Below the pieces are notes generated by a model. It was not told the origin of the DNA, did no database searches, and saw only the letters and a list, made by a program, of their open reading frames with translations. A program made the position numbers and the translations under genes. This document shows, in pieces, positions 8,374-16,487 of a stretch of DNA of 64,000 nucleotides. Position 1 is the stretch's first letter; each line of letters opens with the position of its first letter. The stretch lies in contig NZ_UWFA01000383.1 of assembly GCF_900601905.1 (NCBI RefSeq), forward strand, positions 62,001 through 126,000. The letters run 5' to 3'. Origin of the DNA: Pseudomonas viridiflava. GTDB lineage: Bacteria > Pseudomonadota > Gammaproteobacteria > Pseudomonadales > Pseudomonadaceae.

Positions 8374-9417
8374 TCAATGGGCCTTTGCCGGGGACTGGGC
8401 CGTATCAATTCTCGCCATCACCGACATGCCGATGCGCAGCTTGTCCAGGTCCGGCTGGTCGGCGTCGAACCTGATCTTGACCGGGATGCGCTGGGTCACT
8501 TTGGTGAAGTTGCCGGTGGCGTTGTCCGGCGTGATGGGTGAAAACGACAGGCCAGTGGCGGGTGCAATGCTGTCGATGTAACCGCTGAAGCTGTGCTCGG
8601 GGAAACTGTCGACGCTCAGTTCGACTTTTTGCTGGCCCTGCATATGGGCCAGCTGGGTTTCTCGGAAGTTGGCGACCACGAAGGCTTCCTGCAAGGGCAC
8701 CACCGCCATCAACGCCTGGCCCTGGGACACATAAGCGCCGACCCGCACCGAGCGCTGGCCCACCATGCCGTCCTGGGGCGCGGTGATACGCGTGTAGGCG
8801 ATATTCAGTTCGGCCTGTTGCAGCGCCGCCTGGTCCTTGGCCAGTGCCGCTTTGGCCATTTCCAGTTGTGCCTTGAACACGTCGAGGCTTTTTGACGCCG
8901 CAACCCGGGACGCTTCGTCGCGGTCACGGGCAGCTTGCCAGCCGAGTAACTCGGCATCGGCTTTCTGACGTTCCTGCTGCGTACCGGCGCCTGCGTTGGA
9001 CAGGTTCAGATAGCGCCTGGCGTTTTCCTGGGCGAATTTCAGCGAGGCGGCAGTGGCGCGGGTGGTGGCGCTGGCCTGATCAATCACGGCGGCCTGACGC
9101 TGGATGCTCGCTTGCAGGTTCTGGATCTGCGCCGTTGCGGCTGCAACGTTGGCCTTGGCCGACAGGCGCGCGACTTGAAAGTCGGCGCTGTCGATTTCAG
9201 CGAGCAGATCACCGGCCTTGACCCGCTGGTTGTCTTGCACCGCGACCTTGACGATCTGCCCGGACAGGCGCGATGACACCAGCACCGAGTCGGCGCGGAT
9301 GTAGGCGTCGTCGGTCTGCTGCACGCTGCCACCACTGAGCAGTCGATAGCCGATATAAAAAACGCAGACGAGCAGGGCGATGCCGGTCAGCGATAGGGCG
9401 GTTCTGTGCTGTTTCAT
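8374..9417 (-). CDS. HlyD/EmrA-family membrane fusion protein of a drug efflux pump
   Basis: A 347-residue periplasmic adaptor with one N-terminal transmembrane anchor (ALSLTGIALLVCVFYIGYRL). A biotinyl-lipoyl-like half follows (GQIVKVAVQDNQRVKAGDLL), then a coiled-coil hairpin of about residues 80-190. The second lipoyl half and beta barrel contain APQDGMVGQRSVRVGAYVSQ. This is the EmrA architecture, which links an inner-membrane MFS pump to an outer-membrane channel. Its ATG overlaps the upstream MFS stop (ATGA), indicating translational coupling. The next gene encodes the NodT channel, completing a tripartite system. The exported compound is unknown. Confidence 0.93.
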   Translation of the reverse strand: MKQHRTALSLTGIALLVCVFYIGYRLLSGGSVQQTDDAYIRADSVLVSSRLSGQIVKVAVQDNQRVKAGDLLAEIDSADFQVARLSAKANVAAATAQIQNLQASIQRQAAVIDQASATTRATAASLKFAQENARRYLNLSNAGAGTQQERQKADAELLGWQAARDRDEASRVAASKSLDVFKAQLEMAKAALAKDQAALQQAELNIAYTRITAPQDGMVGQRSVRVGAYVSQGQALMAVVPLQEAFVVANFRETQLAHMQGQQKVELSVDSFPEHSFSGYIDSIAPATGLSFSPITPDNATGNFTKVTQRIPVKIRFDADQPDLDKLRIGMSVMARIDTAQSPAKAH

Positions 9418-10943
9418 GACGGTCCCGGAGATTGCGGTGGATAGGCGCGTTTGGGCAGAGTCATGAGAATGACCAGCAAAACGCCGATGACGAACAGCAG
9501 CGCGTGGAAGGCGTCGCTGTAACTCAATACATAGGCTTGCGCCGATACCTGACGGGCCAGGGTGGCGCTGCCCTGCACGGTTTGCAGTGGGTCAAGCCCC
9601 TGCAAACGTGAGCCGACACCATCGAGCAGCACGTTGGAGTGGAAGTGCTCGCGGTGGGTGACGAAGTTTTCCAGGGCGGCCCCGGCAATCACCGAGAACA
9701 GGCCGCGCAAGGTGTTGACCATGGACGACGCGAACGGCCCTTCCAGCGGTTGAATGACGCCGGTGGCATTCATCAACAGCGGCACCACCACCAAGGGCTG
9801 GCCGAAGGTGTGCAGCATCTGCAGGGCGTAGAAATCATCACGAATCCATTCGCTGGTGATCAGCGAACCGCCCATGCAGGCCAGGGTCAGCAGCCCCAGA
9901 CCGAAGGCAATGACGTAGCGTGAATCAACCCAGTTGCGATTGATCAGCAGCGCCACCAGCGGCGCGAGCAGCAATTGCGGCACGGCAATGATCAACGCCG
10001 TGGGCATGGTTTGCAGCGGGCGATAGCCCTGGATGTGGGTCAGGTACGAGGCAGGTATCGCGCTGCCTGCCAGGCCGACGAACATGAACAGGCAAAGGGT
10101 GACCAGGCCATAGCTGAAGTTGCGTCTTTTCAGCAATTGCAGCTTGAACAGCGGCAGCGGGTGAAACCATTCGTTGATCAGGAAAGCCGGGATGCACAAC
10201 AGAGCGCCCAACAGCAGCAGCGTGATCAGTGGTGAATTTAGCCAGTCCAGGCGTTCGCCCTGCGTGACGGCGATGACCAGCATGGTAATGCCACTGACGC
10301 CCAGCAAGGCGCCGCGCCAGTCTGCCTGCTTGAAGCGCTCCAGCCGCAGAGGATCCTGTGGTAGCCCGTAAGCAATCAGTGCGGCGGCAATCAGGCCGGC
10401 CGGGATGATCTGCCAGAAGACCATTCTCCAGTCCACGCCTTCGGTCCAGAGTGCGGCCAGAGGCATTGCCAGGTTCGGCCCGAAGGTCGCGGTCAAGGCG
10501 TAGGCAGACAGGCCGTACAACTTGATGTGCCAAGGCAGAAAACGCAGGGCTGCGGTCATCAGCAACGGCGGCAACGCACCGCCCGCCAGGCCTTGCAGGA
10601 CGCGCAGGGTGATCAGGCTTTCGAGGTTGGGCGCGAACGGGATAATCGCGCCGAACGAGGTGAAAGCTAAGGTCGCGACGATGGCGAACCGGCGCAGGGA
10701 AAAGGTCACCGCGAACCATGGCGCGAGCAACATGGCCGACACTTCAGCGGCCGCGTAGACCGAACTGATCCAGGTGCCTTGATCGTGTCCCAGGCCATAC
10801 ACCCCGAGAATGTCCGCCAGACTGATGTCTGTGACCCGGTCATTGATACCCGAAGTCAGGGCGGCAATCAGCACGCCGATCAGGCCAAGGGCCAGACGGG
10901 ACGTGAAGGGCGCGGGCGTCGGTGGCGAAGGAGGGGGTGACAC
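9414..10943 (-). CDS. MFS drug:H+ antiporter, DHA2 family (EmrB-like)
   Basis: A 509-residue integral membrane protein with about 14 hydrophobic segments, as in the DHA2/EmrB family. The motif C-like region GLAGGALPPLLMTAALRFLP and the N-terminal LGLIGVLIAALTSGINDRVT fit that assignment. It should pump small toxic molecules from cytoplasm or inner membrane into the tripartite conduit formed with the two downstream genes. The start is a GTG at 10943 preceded by AGGA. The first 14 residues are proline-rich and precede the first helix. It is divergent from an IclR regulator, which is the likely controller. Confidence 0.92.
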   Translation of the reverse strand: MSPPPSPPTPAPFTSRLALGLIGVLIAALTSGINDRVTDISLADILGVYGLGHDQGTWISSVYAAAEVSAMLLAPWFAVTFSLRRFAIVATLAFTSFGAIIPFAPNLESLITLRVLQGLAGGALPPLLMTAALRFLPWHIKLYGLSAYALTATFGPNLAMPLAALWTEGVDWRMVFWQIIPAGLIAAALIAYGLPQDPLRLERFKQADWRGALLGVSGITMLVIAVTQGERLDWLNSPLITLLLLGALLCIPAFLINEWFHPLPLFKLQLLKRRNFSYGLVTLCLFMFVGLAGSAIPASYLTHIQGYRPLQTMPTALIIAVPQLLLAPLVALLINRNWVDSRYVIAFGLGLLTLACMGGSLITSEWIRDDFYALQMLHTFGQPLVVVPLLMNATGVIQPLEGPFASSMVNTLRGLFSVIAGAALENFVTHREHFHSNVLLDGVGSRLQGLDPLQTVQGSATLARQVSAQAYVLSYSDAFHALLFVIGVLLVILMTLPKRAYPPQSPGPS

Positions 10944-10992
10944 GTAAATAATCCTGTTGATGCTGTCAGGCGCGGCCTGTTAGGCGGTACAC

Positions 10993-11033
10993 TGTATCAA
11001 TCAGCAATACATATAACAAGTTGTGTCAATCAG
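10993..11033. promoter_or_regulatory. Direct repeat TGTRTCAATCAG in the efflux/IclR divergent promoter
   Basis: TGTATCAATCAG (10993-11004) and TGTGTCAATCAG (11022-11033) differ at one base and start 29 bp apart. They lie in the 99-base region between the efflux operon and the IclR gene, the second copy ending only 9 bases before the regulator's start. They are candidates for an operator of the adjacent IclR protein. Confidence 0.45.
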
Positions 11034-11042
11034 GGTGTGTTC

Positions 11043-11798
11043 ATGACAATTACGGAAGCGGATCGCGGCGGTGTGCAGGTAATTTCCCGGGCGGCGGCGA
11101 TTTTGCGCAGCCTTGAAGGTGAACCTGCAGGCCTGAGCCTGGGGGAAATCGCCAAGCGTTGCGGGCTGCCGCGTTCGACTGTGCAGCGCCTGGTGGATGC
11201 GCTGGCGCTGGAAGAACTGCTGGAAGTTCATGGCCGAGGCGGGATTTGCCTGGGGCCGGCGTTGATGCGCCTGGCGTCACACAGCCATGTGGACATCGTG
11301 CAGAAGGCGCGGCCTTATCTGGAAAGCCTGGGGGCCGAAACCGGCGAGACCATTGTGCTGGCCAGCGCGGCGGGTGCCGAGTTGTTGATCCTGCATACAG
11401 TGATTTCCAGCCATGCGCTGCGGGTGTCTTCCGGGCCGGGCGGTTTTCTGAATATCTATGGCATTGGCGGCGGCAAGGCTTTGTTGGCGCGGATGGATAA
11501 CGAGGCCGTGATCAAGTTGATTGGCCGCAAGATCAAGGCACTGACCCCCAATACCCTGAGCCTGCCGCAGTTGCTGGAGCAGCTCGACGAGATCAGGAAT
11601 ACCGGAATCGCCTTTGGCAACGAAGAACACACCCCCGGCGTGTCCTCGGTAGCGGTCAGCCTGCAAACGCCCCAGGGTTTTTATTCCATCGACGTCGCAG
11701 GCCCGGCCTGGCGAATCGCGCAGGCCAGAGACAGCATTGAAAAGGCGCTGCTCAAATGTCGGGAGGAATTGGGGAGTGGGTTGCGGGGGCGTGAGTGA
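11043..11798 (+). CDS. IclR-family transcriptional regulator
   Basis: A 251-residue regulator with the IclR layout. An N-terminal winged helix-turn-helix comes first (LSLGEIAKRCGLPRSTVQRL, about residues 33-52). A ligand-binding GAF-like domain follows with GIGGGKALLARM and GVSSVAVSLQTPQGFYSI. IclR proteins bind small aromatic or organic effectors. It is transcribed away from the EmrB-type efflux operon, so it probably senses the pump's substrate and controls that operon and itself. ATG at 11043 is preferred over a GTG six bases earlier. A REP pair follows the gene. The effector cannot be predicted. Confidence 0.92.
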   Translation: MTITEADRGGVQVISRAAAILRSLEGEPAGLSLGEIAKRCGLPRSTVQRLVDALALEELLEVHGRGGICLGPALMRLASHSHVDIVQKARPYLESLGAETGETIVLASAAGAELLILHTVISSHALRVSSGPGGFLNIYGIGGGKALLARMDNEAVIKLIGRKIKALTPNTLSLPQLLEQLDEIRNTGIAFGNEEHTPGVSSVAVSLQTPQGFYSIDVAGPAWRIAQARDSIEKALLKCREELGSGLRGRE

Positions 11799-11812
11799 CC
11801 CTAAGCGAACTC

Positions 11813-11901
11813 GTGGGACCGGCTTTAGCCGGGAAGGCTGCATTTCAGGCGACTTATTACAGTGACTTTGCCTGCCTCTTCCCGGCGGAAGCCGGTCCCA
11901 C
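11813..11901. repeat. REPIN (GTGGGACCGGCTTTAGCCGGGAAG class)
   Basis: Inverted arms GTGGGACCGGCTTTAGCC and the complementary GGCGGAAGCCGGTCCCAC enclose a variable core, 89 bp in all. It is one of several such elements of nearly constant length in this window. It lies just downstream of the IclR gene. Confidence 0.9.
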
Positions 11902-11933
11902 AGATCAGGCAGCTCCAGCTGCACCCCATAGGT

Positions 11934-11956
11934 GGTCTCTGGTCTCTGGTCTCTGG
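11934..11956. repeat. Short tandem 7-bp repeat (GGTCTCT x3)
   Basis: Three perfect copies of GGTCTCT plus a partial GG lie between the REPIN and the DUF1624 gene, about 105 bases before that gene's start. Confidence 0.9.
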
Positions 11957-12060
11957 TTGCTGTTTGGTTTGGTATAACATAACATTATTGCGTCTTTTTC
12001 AAGATCACCCGCAGTGCTTCGTTCTATTGATACCAGCCGTTTCTGCACCAATCCCTCACC

Positions 12061-13233
12061 ATGAGTTTCTCGATGACGACCCAATTATTGAAGCCGTTGG
12101 CTTCCACGCGATTGCAATCGATCGACGCGTTGCGCGGCCTGATCATTCTGTTCATGCTGCTCGATCATGTTCGTGAAACCTTCCTGCTGCATCTGCAGGT
12201 TTCGGACCCCATGGACGTGGCCACCACGCCGCCGGAACTGTTCCTGAGCCGCACCCTGGCGCATTTGTGTGCGCCGTTGTTCATCTTCCTGACCGGCCTT
12301 TCTGCCTTCCTTTATGGCGAGCGTTACGGCAAGGGCGAAGTGTCGGGCTTTCTGTTCAAGCGCGGCCTGTTCCTGATCGTGCTGGAGTTCACCCTGGTCA
12401 ACTTCGCCTGGACCTTTCAGTTCCCGGCGACCTCGGTGTACCTGCAGGTAATCTGGGCGATCGGACTGAGCATGGTGGCGTTGGCCATTCTGGTGAAATT
12501 GCCGCGGGCGGCATTGGTCGCGCTCGGCGTCGTGATTGTTGCCGGGCATAACCTGCTCGATGGTCTGCATTTCGCCAAGGATTCGGCGATGTATGTGCCA
12601 TGGGCCATCCTGCACGACCGCAGCTGGCTGATGCCGTGGGAAGGGTTGCGCTTGCGTACCTCTTATCCGGTGCTGCCGTGGATCGGTGTGATTGCATTGG
12701 GTTATGCGGCAGGCCCCTGGTTCGCTTCCGGTGCCGATGCGCGCCAGCGTCAGAATCGTCTGCTGGCCGCAGCACTGGGTTTGCTGGCGTTGTTTTTCAG
12801 CCTGCGCCTGCTCAATGGTTACGGCGAGAAACCCTGGTCATTCGGTGAAACCGGGGTGCAAACCGCGATGAGTTTTTTCAACATCACCAAGTACCCGCCA
12901 TCGCTGATGTTCGTCTGCCTGACGTTGGGTATCGGCCTGTTGCTGCTGGTCTGGTTCGAGCGGGCGGCAGGGCGCGTCTGGTTGAAACCGCTGCTGGTGT
13001 TTGGCGCGGCACCGATGTTTTTCTACTTGCTGCATTTGTATGTGCTGAAGATCCTGTACCTGATTGCCGTGGCGATCTGGGGCACCAACAAGGGTGATTA
13101 CTTCGGCTTCGATTCGGTGGGCGCAGTGTGGATCTGCTCAGCGCTGCTGGCCGTGGCGTTGTTTCCGGCAGTCAAGGCGTTCGCCAGCTTCAAGGCGCGG
13201 CGCAAGGATATTGCCTGGTTGAAGTATTTCTAA
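12061..13233 (+). CDS. DUF1624-family polytopic membrane protein (acyltransferase-like)
   Basis: A 390-residue membrane protein with about nine or ten hydrophobic segments. It begins with the diagnostic LQSIDALRGLIILFMLLDHV, in which an Arg and a His flank the first helix, as in DUF1624/heparan-alpha-glucosaminide N-acetyltransferase relatives. APLFIFLTGLSAFLYGERYG and the C-terminal ALFPAVKAFASFKARRKDIA also fit. Relatives transfer acyl groups from cytoplasm across the membrane to sugars, but most bacterial members have no proven substrate. It is a single gene between a REPIN and a REP-containing gap, so its neighbours give little information. Confidence 0.85.
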   Translation: MSFSMTTQLLKPLASTRLQSIDALRGLIILFMLLDHVRETFLLHLQVSDPMDVATTPPELFLSRTLAHLCAPLFIFLTGLSAFLYGERYGKGEVSGFLFKRGLFLIVLEFTLVNFAWTFQFPATSVYLQVIWAIGLSMVALAILVKLPRAALVALGVVIVAGHNLLDGLHFAKDSAMYVPWAILHDRSWLMPWEGLRLRTSYPVLPWIGVIALGYAAGPWFASGADARQRQNRLLAAALGLLALFFSLRLLNGYGEKPWSFGETGVQTAMSFFNITKYPPSLMFVCLTLGIGLLLLVWFERAAGRVWLKPLLVFGAAPMFFYLLHLYVLKILYLIAVAIWGTNKGDYFGFDSVGAVWICSALLAVALFPAVKAFASFKARRKDIAWLKYF

Positions 13234-13340
13234 AGGCGATCTTTGGAGTGGGTTGCGGATGCGGCGTATCAGGCAAACCGCATTCGTCGCCGTCGTAACC
13301 TCCAACAACTCCTACAGGGCGGCGACATGCCCCAACCCTG

Positions 13341-13375
13341 CAGGAGCTGCCGAAGGCTGCGAACAGCGGCTTCGG
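13341..13375. repeat. Single REP sequence (CAGGAGCTGCCGAAGGCTGC class)
   Basis: One copy of the GAGCTGCCGAAGGCTGCGAA repeat, the same class as the pair at 6871-6937. It lies in the convergent gap between the DUF1624 gene and the DUF4198 gene. No clear inverted partner is nearby. Confidence 0.7.
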
Positions 13376-13386
13376 CGTGAACGCTA

Positions 13387-14109
13387 TCAATCGTGATGCG
13401 CTTCGCCAACAAAGCTCAGCGAAGTAAACAGGCCTTCTTCCTCGATGTCCGGGTTGCCGGTGATTTTCACCACGGTCTCCACCGCGATGATGTTCAACCC
13501 TTCGTTACGCACCACGACGTTGGCCCGCCCTTCGGCGTCCGTGGTGGCGCTCACTTCATCCGGCTGGCTGCGGTAGTCACCGATCAGTTTGGCTCCGGCC
13601 AACGGCTTGCCATCGAGCAGCACCTTGACCGGCAACGGTTTGCCCGGGCCGACGCTCAGGGGATCGGCTTGCGGCACGATCACCAGCCTCAGGTTTTTCA
13701 GGGACGGCAGTTTCACGCCTGGCTGATAGATCGCCAGGCTGTATTTGAAGGTCTGCAGCGCGGTGACCGTGCCTGGCACTTTGGTACGGCCTTCGTTGGT
13801 CCACTTCTTGTCGGCGGTCTGCGACCACATGCCATTGTTCAACGCCACCGACATGACCGCTGGCTGGCTCAACGGCACCAGGCGGGCGTGATCGGCCAAA
13901 CGTTCGACGGTGACGGGAATCATCTTGCCGCCCGCGTCATACGCCCAGGCGCCACTGACTTTCTCGGCCTTGAATTTATTGTCTTCGGCGCCATGCCCGT
14001 ATACCACTTCGATATTGCCGCGCCGCTCTTCGGTCCACAGGCCATGGGCGCTGGCCTGTTGCATCGCGCCGAGCAGGCTCAGGGCCAGGATTGTTTTTGT
14101 GAAGTGCAT
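13387..14109 (-). CDS. DUF4198 periplasmic protein associated with a TonB receptor
   Basis: A 240-residue secreted protein. The signal peptide ends near QQASAHG, so the mature protein begins with an exposed His. The region after that carries DUF4198-type beta-sandwich features: HGLWTEERRGNIEVVYGHGA, the KPLPVKVLLDGKPLAGAKLI segment and TDAEGRANVVV. The family is found with metal or siderophore transporters, where mature-end His residues can bind metal such as nickel or cobalt. It starts 17 bases after the receptor's stop codon on the same strand, with an AAGGA ribosome site, so it is almost certainly co-transcribed with that receptor. A role in periplasmic handling of the imported metal complex is plausible but unproved. 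Confidence 0.85.
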   Translation of the reverse strand: MHFTKTILALSLLGAMQQASAHGLWTEERRGNIEVVYGHGAEDNKFKAEKVSGAWAYDAGGKMIPVTVERLADHARLVPLSQPAVMSVALNNGMWSQTADKKWTNEGRTKVPGTVTALQTFKYSLAIYQPGVKLPSLKNLRLVIVPQADPLSVGPGKPLPVKVLLDGKPLAGAKLIGDYRSQPDEVSATTDAEGRANVVVRNEGLNIIAVETVVKITGNPDIEEEGLFTSLSFVGEAHHD

Positions 14110-14125
14110 GGTGAGTCCTTGTTGA

Positions 14126-16240
14126 TCAGAGGCTGAGGGAAAGGCTGACAGTGAGGTTGCGTGGTTCGCCCGGAGCGACCCAGTAATTGCTGTAGGAACG
14201 CTCGTAATACTTCTCGTCAAACAGGTTATTCAGGTTCAGGCCCACGGTGACGTTGTCGCTGGCCTTGTAGTGGGCCAGCAGGTCGACGGTGTGATAAGCC
14301 GGCAGTTCGAAGCTGCTGCCTGCTTCGCCTGAACGATCACCGACATAGGTGAACGCTGCGCCCAGATCCGAGCCTTTGAGCGCGCCGTTCTGGAACTCGT
14401 AAACGCTCAGCAGACTGCCGCTGCGTTTGGCCACGCCGAGGATACGGCTGCCGGTGGGAATTGTCGTGTCGCCTTTCGTGACCTCGGCATCAATCCAGGC
14501 AAAGGCGCCGATGACGCGCACAGCGTCGGTCACCTGACCATTGAATTGCACGTCGAAACCCTGACTGCGGGCCTGGCCCATGGCGCGGCTGGAATCAGTG
14601 CCGGGATCCAGCGCCAGCACGTTTTCCTTCTCGATATGGAAGGCGGCGAGGGTGGCGCTCAAGCGTTCGTCGAACAGCTCGGTCTTGATCCCGGCTTCGT
14701 AGCCTACGCCTTCTTCGGGCTTGAAGGTCTTGCCTGCCGCATCCAGGCCGTTGTTGGGTTTGAACGAGGTGGAGGCGTTGGCGAACACGCCGATTTGGGG
14801 GATGAATTGGTAAAGCAGGCCGGTGCGATACGTCACTTCGTCATGCCGCTGTGTGCTGGTGGCGTTGCGGGTGAAGTCGTCGGTGCTCTGCTCGAAGTGC
14901 TCGAAACGCGCGCCGATCATGCCGCGCAGCTTGTCGGTGAAAACGATCTGGTCCTGCAGGTTCAGCGCCTGGCTCTCCACGTGCTCAAAGAAGTCAGTAC
15001 CCGAGCGCACGCCGTTGGGTTTGGCCTGACCATAAACCGGCTGGTAGATGTCGATGGCGTACGGGCTGCCGGCCGTGGTGGTGACGCGCTCGTTCTTGCG
15101 GTAGTTCTCGTATTCGGTGCCGATCAACACTTGGTGCTCCAGGCCACCGATGTCCAGCAGCCCGCGCAGTTCCAGCTGGGTGATGCTGTCATGCCAGTTC
15201 ATGTCCCGCTCGCGATAACGGCGGTTGACGGTATGGCCGTCGGCGTTCAATGCGCGGCTCTCCGAGGCATAACCGGACAGCTCGCCTTCCTTGTAGTGGC
15301 TGGCCAGACGCAACGACCAGACATCATTCAAACGGTGCTCCAGCGCCGCCTGAATCATGTTGTTGTCGTTATCGATATCCCCGTCATTCGGCTCGCCCAG
15401 GAAAGTCCGGCGCGACATGCCACTCCACTTGTTGTTGGGCGCAACAATGCCGCGATCAAAGGTCGAGCTGTGGCGCACGAACTCGGTTTCTACTGACAGG
15501 TGCGTGTCGGGGTCCAGTTGCCAGCTCAGGGTCGGGGCGACGAAGACCCGCTTGCTCTCGACGTGATCACGAAAGCTGTTGTTATCTTCCACAGCGAGAT
15601 TGACCCGTGACAGCAGGGTCTTGTCGTCATTGAGCGGGGCGTTGACGTCCAGCGCCGTGCGGTAACGATCCCAGCTGCCCGCACTGGTCTGCAGGGTGGT
15701 GAAGGCATCGGCTTGCGGTTTCTTGGTGACGATGTTTACCGTGCCGCCCGGATCACCGCGGCCATACAGGCTGGCGGCGGGGCCTTTGAGCACTTCGATG
15801 CGCTCGACGTTGGCGGCGTCCGGCGTGGTCGGGTAGCCGCGATTGGCGCTGAACCCGTCCTTATAGAACTCGGACGTGGTGAAGCCGCGAATGCTGTATT
15901 CGTAGAGCGTCAGGCCGCCGAAATTGTTCTGTTTGGACACACCGCCCGCGTAGTCAAGGGCGCGTTCCACGTTGTGGCTACCCAGGTCGTTCAAGACACT
16001 GGCAGGGATCACGCTGATGGCCTGGGGAATGTCCTTGATCGCGGTGTCGGTCTTGGTGGCGCTGGCCGATCGGGTGGCGCGATAGCCGCTGACCGGGCCG
16101 GTGGCCGATTCATAGATGGAATCGGCATTGACCGTGGTGGCGTCCAGTTCGTAGGTTTTCTGTAGATCGTCGGCGAAGCTGGCATCGGCCAAAAGACCAA
16201 AAGCGAGGCCTGCAAATGAGACCATTTTACGAGGGGGCAT
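14126..16240 (-). CDS. TonB-dependent siderophore receptor (FhuE/FpvA-like)
   Basis: About 704 residues with an N-terminal secretion signal ending near ASFADD. There is a plug domain with DIPQAISVIPASVLNDLG, SIRGFTTSEFYKDGF and the signature RIEVLKGPAASLYGRGDPGG. The barrel ends in a canonical NLTVSLSLSL-type C-terminus. The TVTKKPQA-like plug and overall pattern are those of hydroxamate or pyoverdine-type (FhuE/FpvA) receptors. There is no long N-terminal signalling domain, so it probably does not drive its own ECF sigma factor. ATG at 16240 has AGGA at good spacing; an ATG three codons earlier is possible. A weak AT-rich Fur-like site lies around 16285-16303. The DUF4198 gene follows in the same operon. 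Confidence 0.9.
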   Translation of the reverse strand: MPPRKMVSFAGLAFGLLADASFADDLQKTYELDATTVNADSIYESATGPVSGYRATRSASATKTDTAIKDIPQAISVIPASVLNDLGSHNVERALDYAGGVSKQNNFGGLTLYEYSIRGFTTSEFYKDGFSANRGYPTTPDAANVERIEVLKGPAASLYGRGDPGGTVNIVTKKPQADAFTTLQTSAGSWDRYRTALDVNAPLNDDKTLLSRVNLAVEDNNSFRDHVESKRVFVAPTLSWQLDPDTHLSVETEFVRHSSTFDRGIVAPNNKWSGMSRRTFLGEPNDGDIDNDNNMIQAALEHRLNDVWSLRLASHYKEGELSGYASESRALNADGHTVNRRYRERDMNWHDSITQLELRGLLDIGGLEHQVLIGTEYENYRKNERVTTTAGSPYAIDIYQPVYGQAKPNGVRSGTDFFEHVESQALNLQDQIVFTDKLRGMIGARFEHFEQSTDDFTRNATSTQRHDEVTYRTGLLYQFIPQIGVFANASTSFKPNNGLDAAGKTFKPEEGVGYEAGIKTELFDERLSATLAAFHIEKENVLALDPGTDSSRAMGQARSQGFDVQFNGQVTDAVRVIGAFAWIDAEVTKGDTTIPTGSRILGVAKRSGSLLSVYEFQNGALKGSDLGAAFTYVGDRSGEAGSSFELPAYHTVDLLAHYKASDNVTVGLNLNNLFDEKYYERSYSNYWVAPGEPRNLTVSLSLSL

Positions 16241-16379
16241 TTCGGACATTCCTGTTTGATTCGTTACAGTATAACGTCTCTAACGGGAATTATTTCTATT
16301 TGTGTGTGTCGGTGGATGTTTCTGGATGTTTCGGTCGTTAAAAGAGCCAGCTTCGGCATTCAGGAGGAAACCGAGTCCT

Positions 16380-16464
16380 GTAGGAAGTGAGCTCACTCGC
16401 GATGGGGTCTTGTCTATGAATAAATCGTCTGACCCGACGCCATCGCGAGCAAGCTCACTCCTAC
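16380..16464. repeat. REPIN (GTAGGAAGTGAGCTCACTCGCGA class)
   Basis: An inverted pair with arms GTAGGAAGTGAGCTCACTCG and CGAGCAAGCTCACTCCTAC, 85 bp, in the gap between the receptor gene and the chemoreceptor gene. Confidence 0.85.
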
Positions 16465-16487
16465 AGAGAACAGCATTTGAGGTGCGA

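Noticed and set aside
16285-16303. Fur box upstream of the second TonB receptor
   Set aside because: The AT-rich stretch matches the 19-bp consensus at only about 10 positions, too few to call a site from sequence alone.
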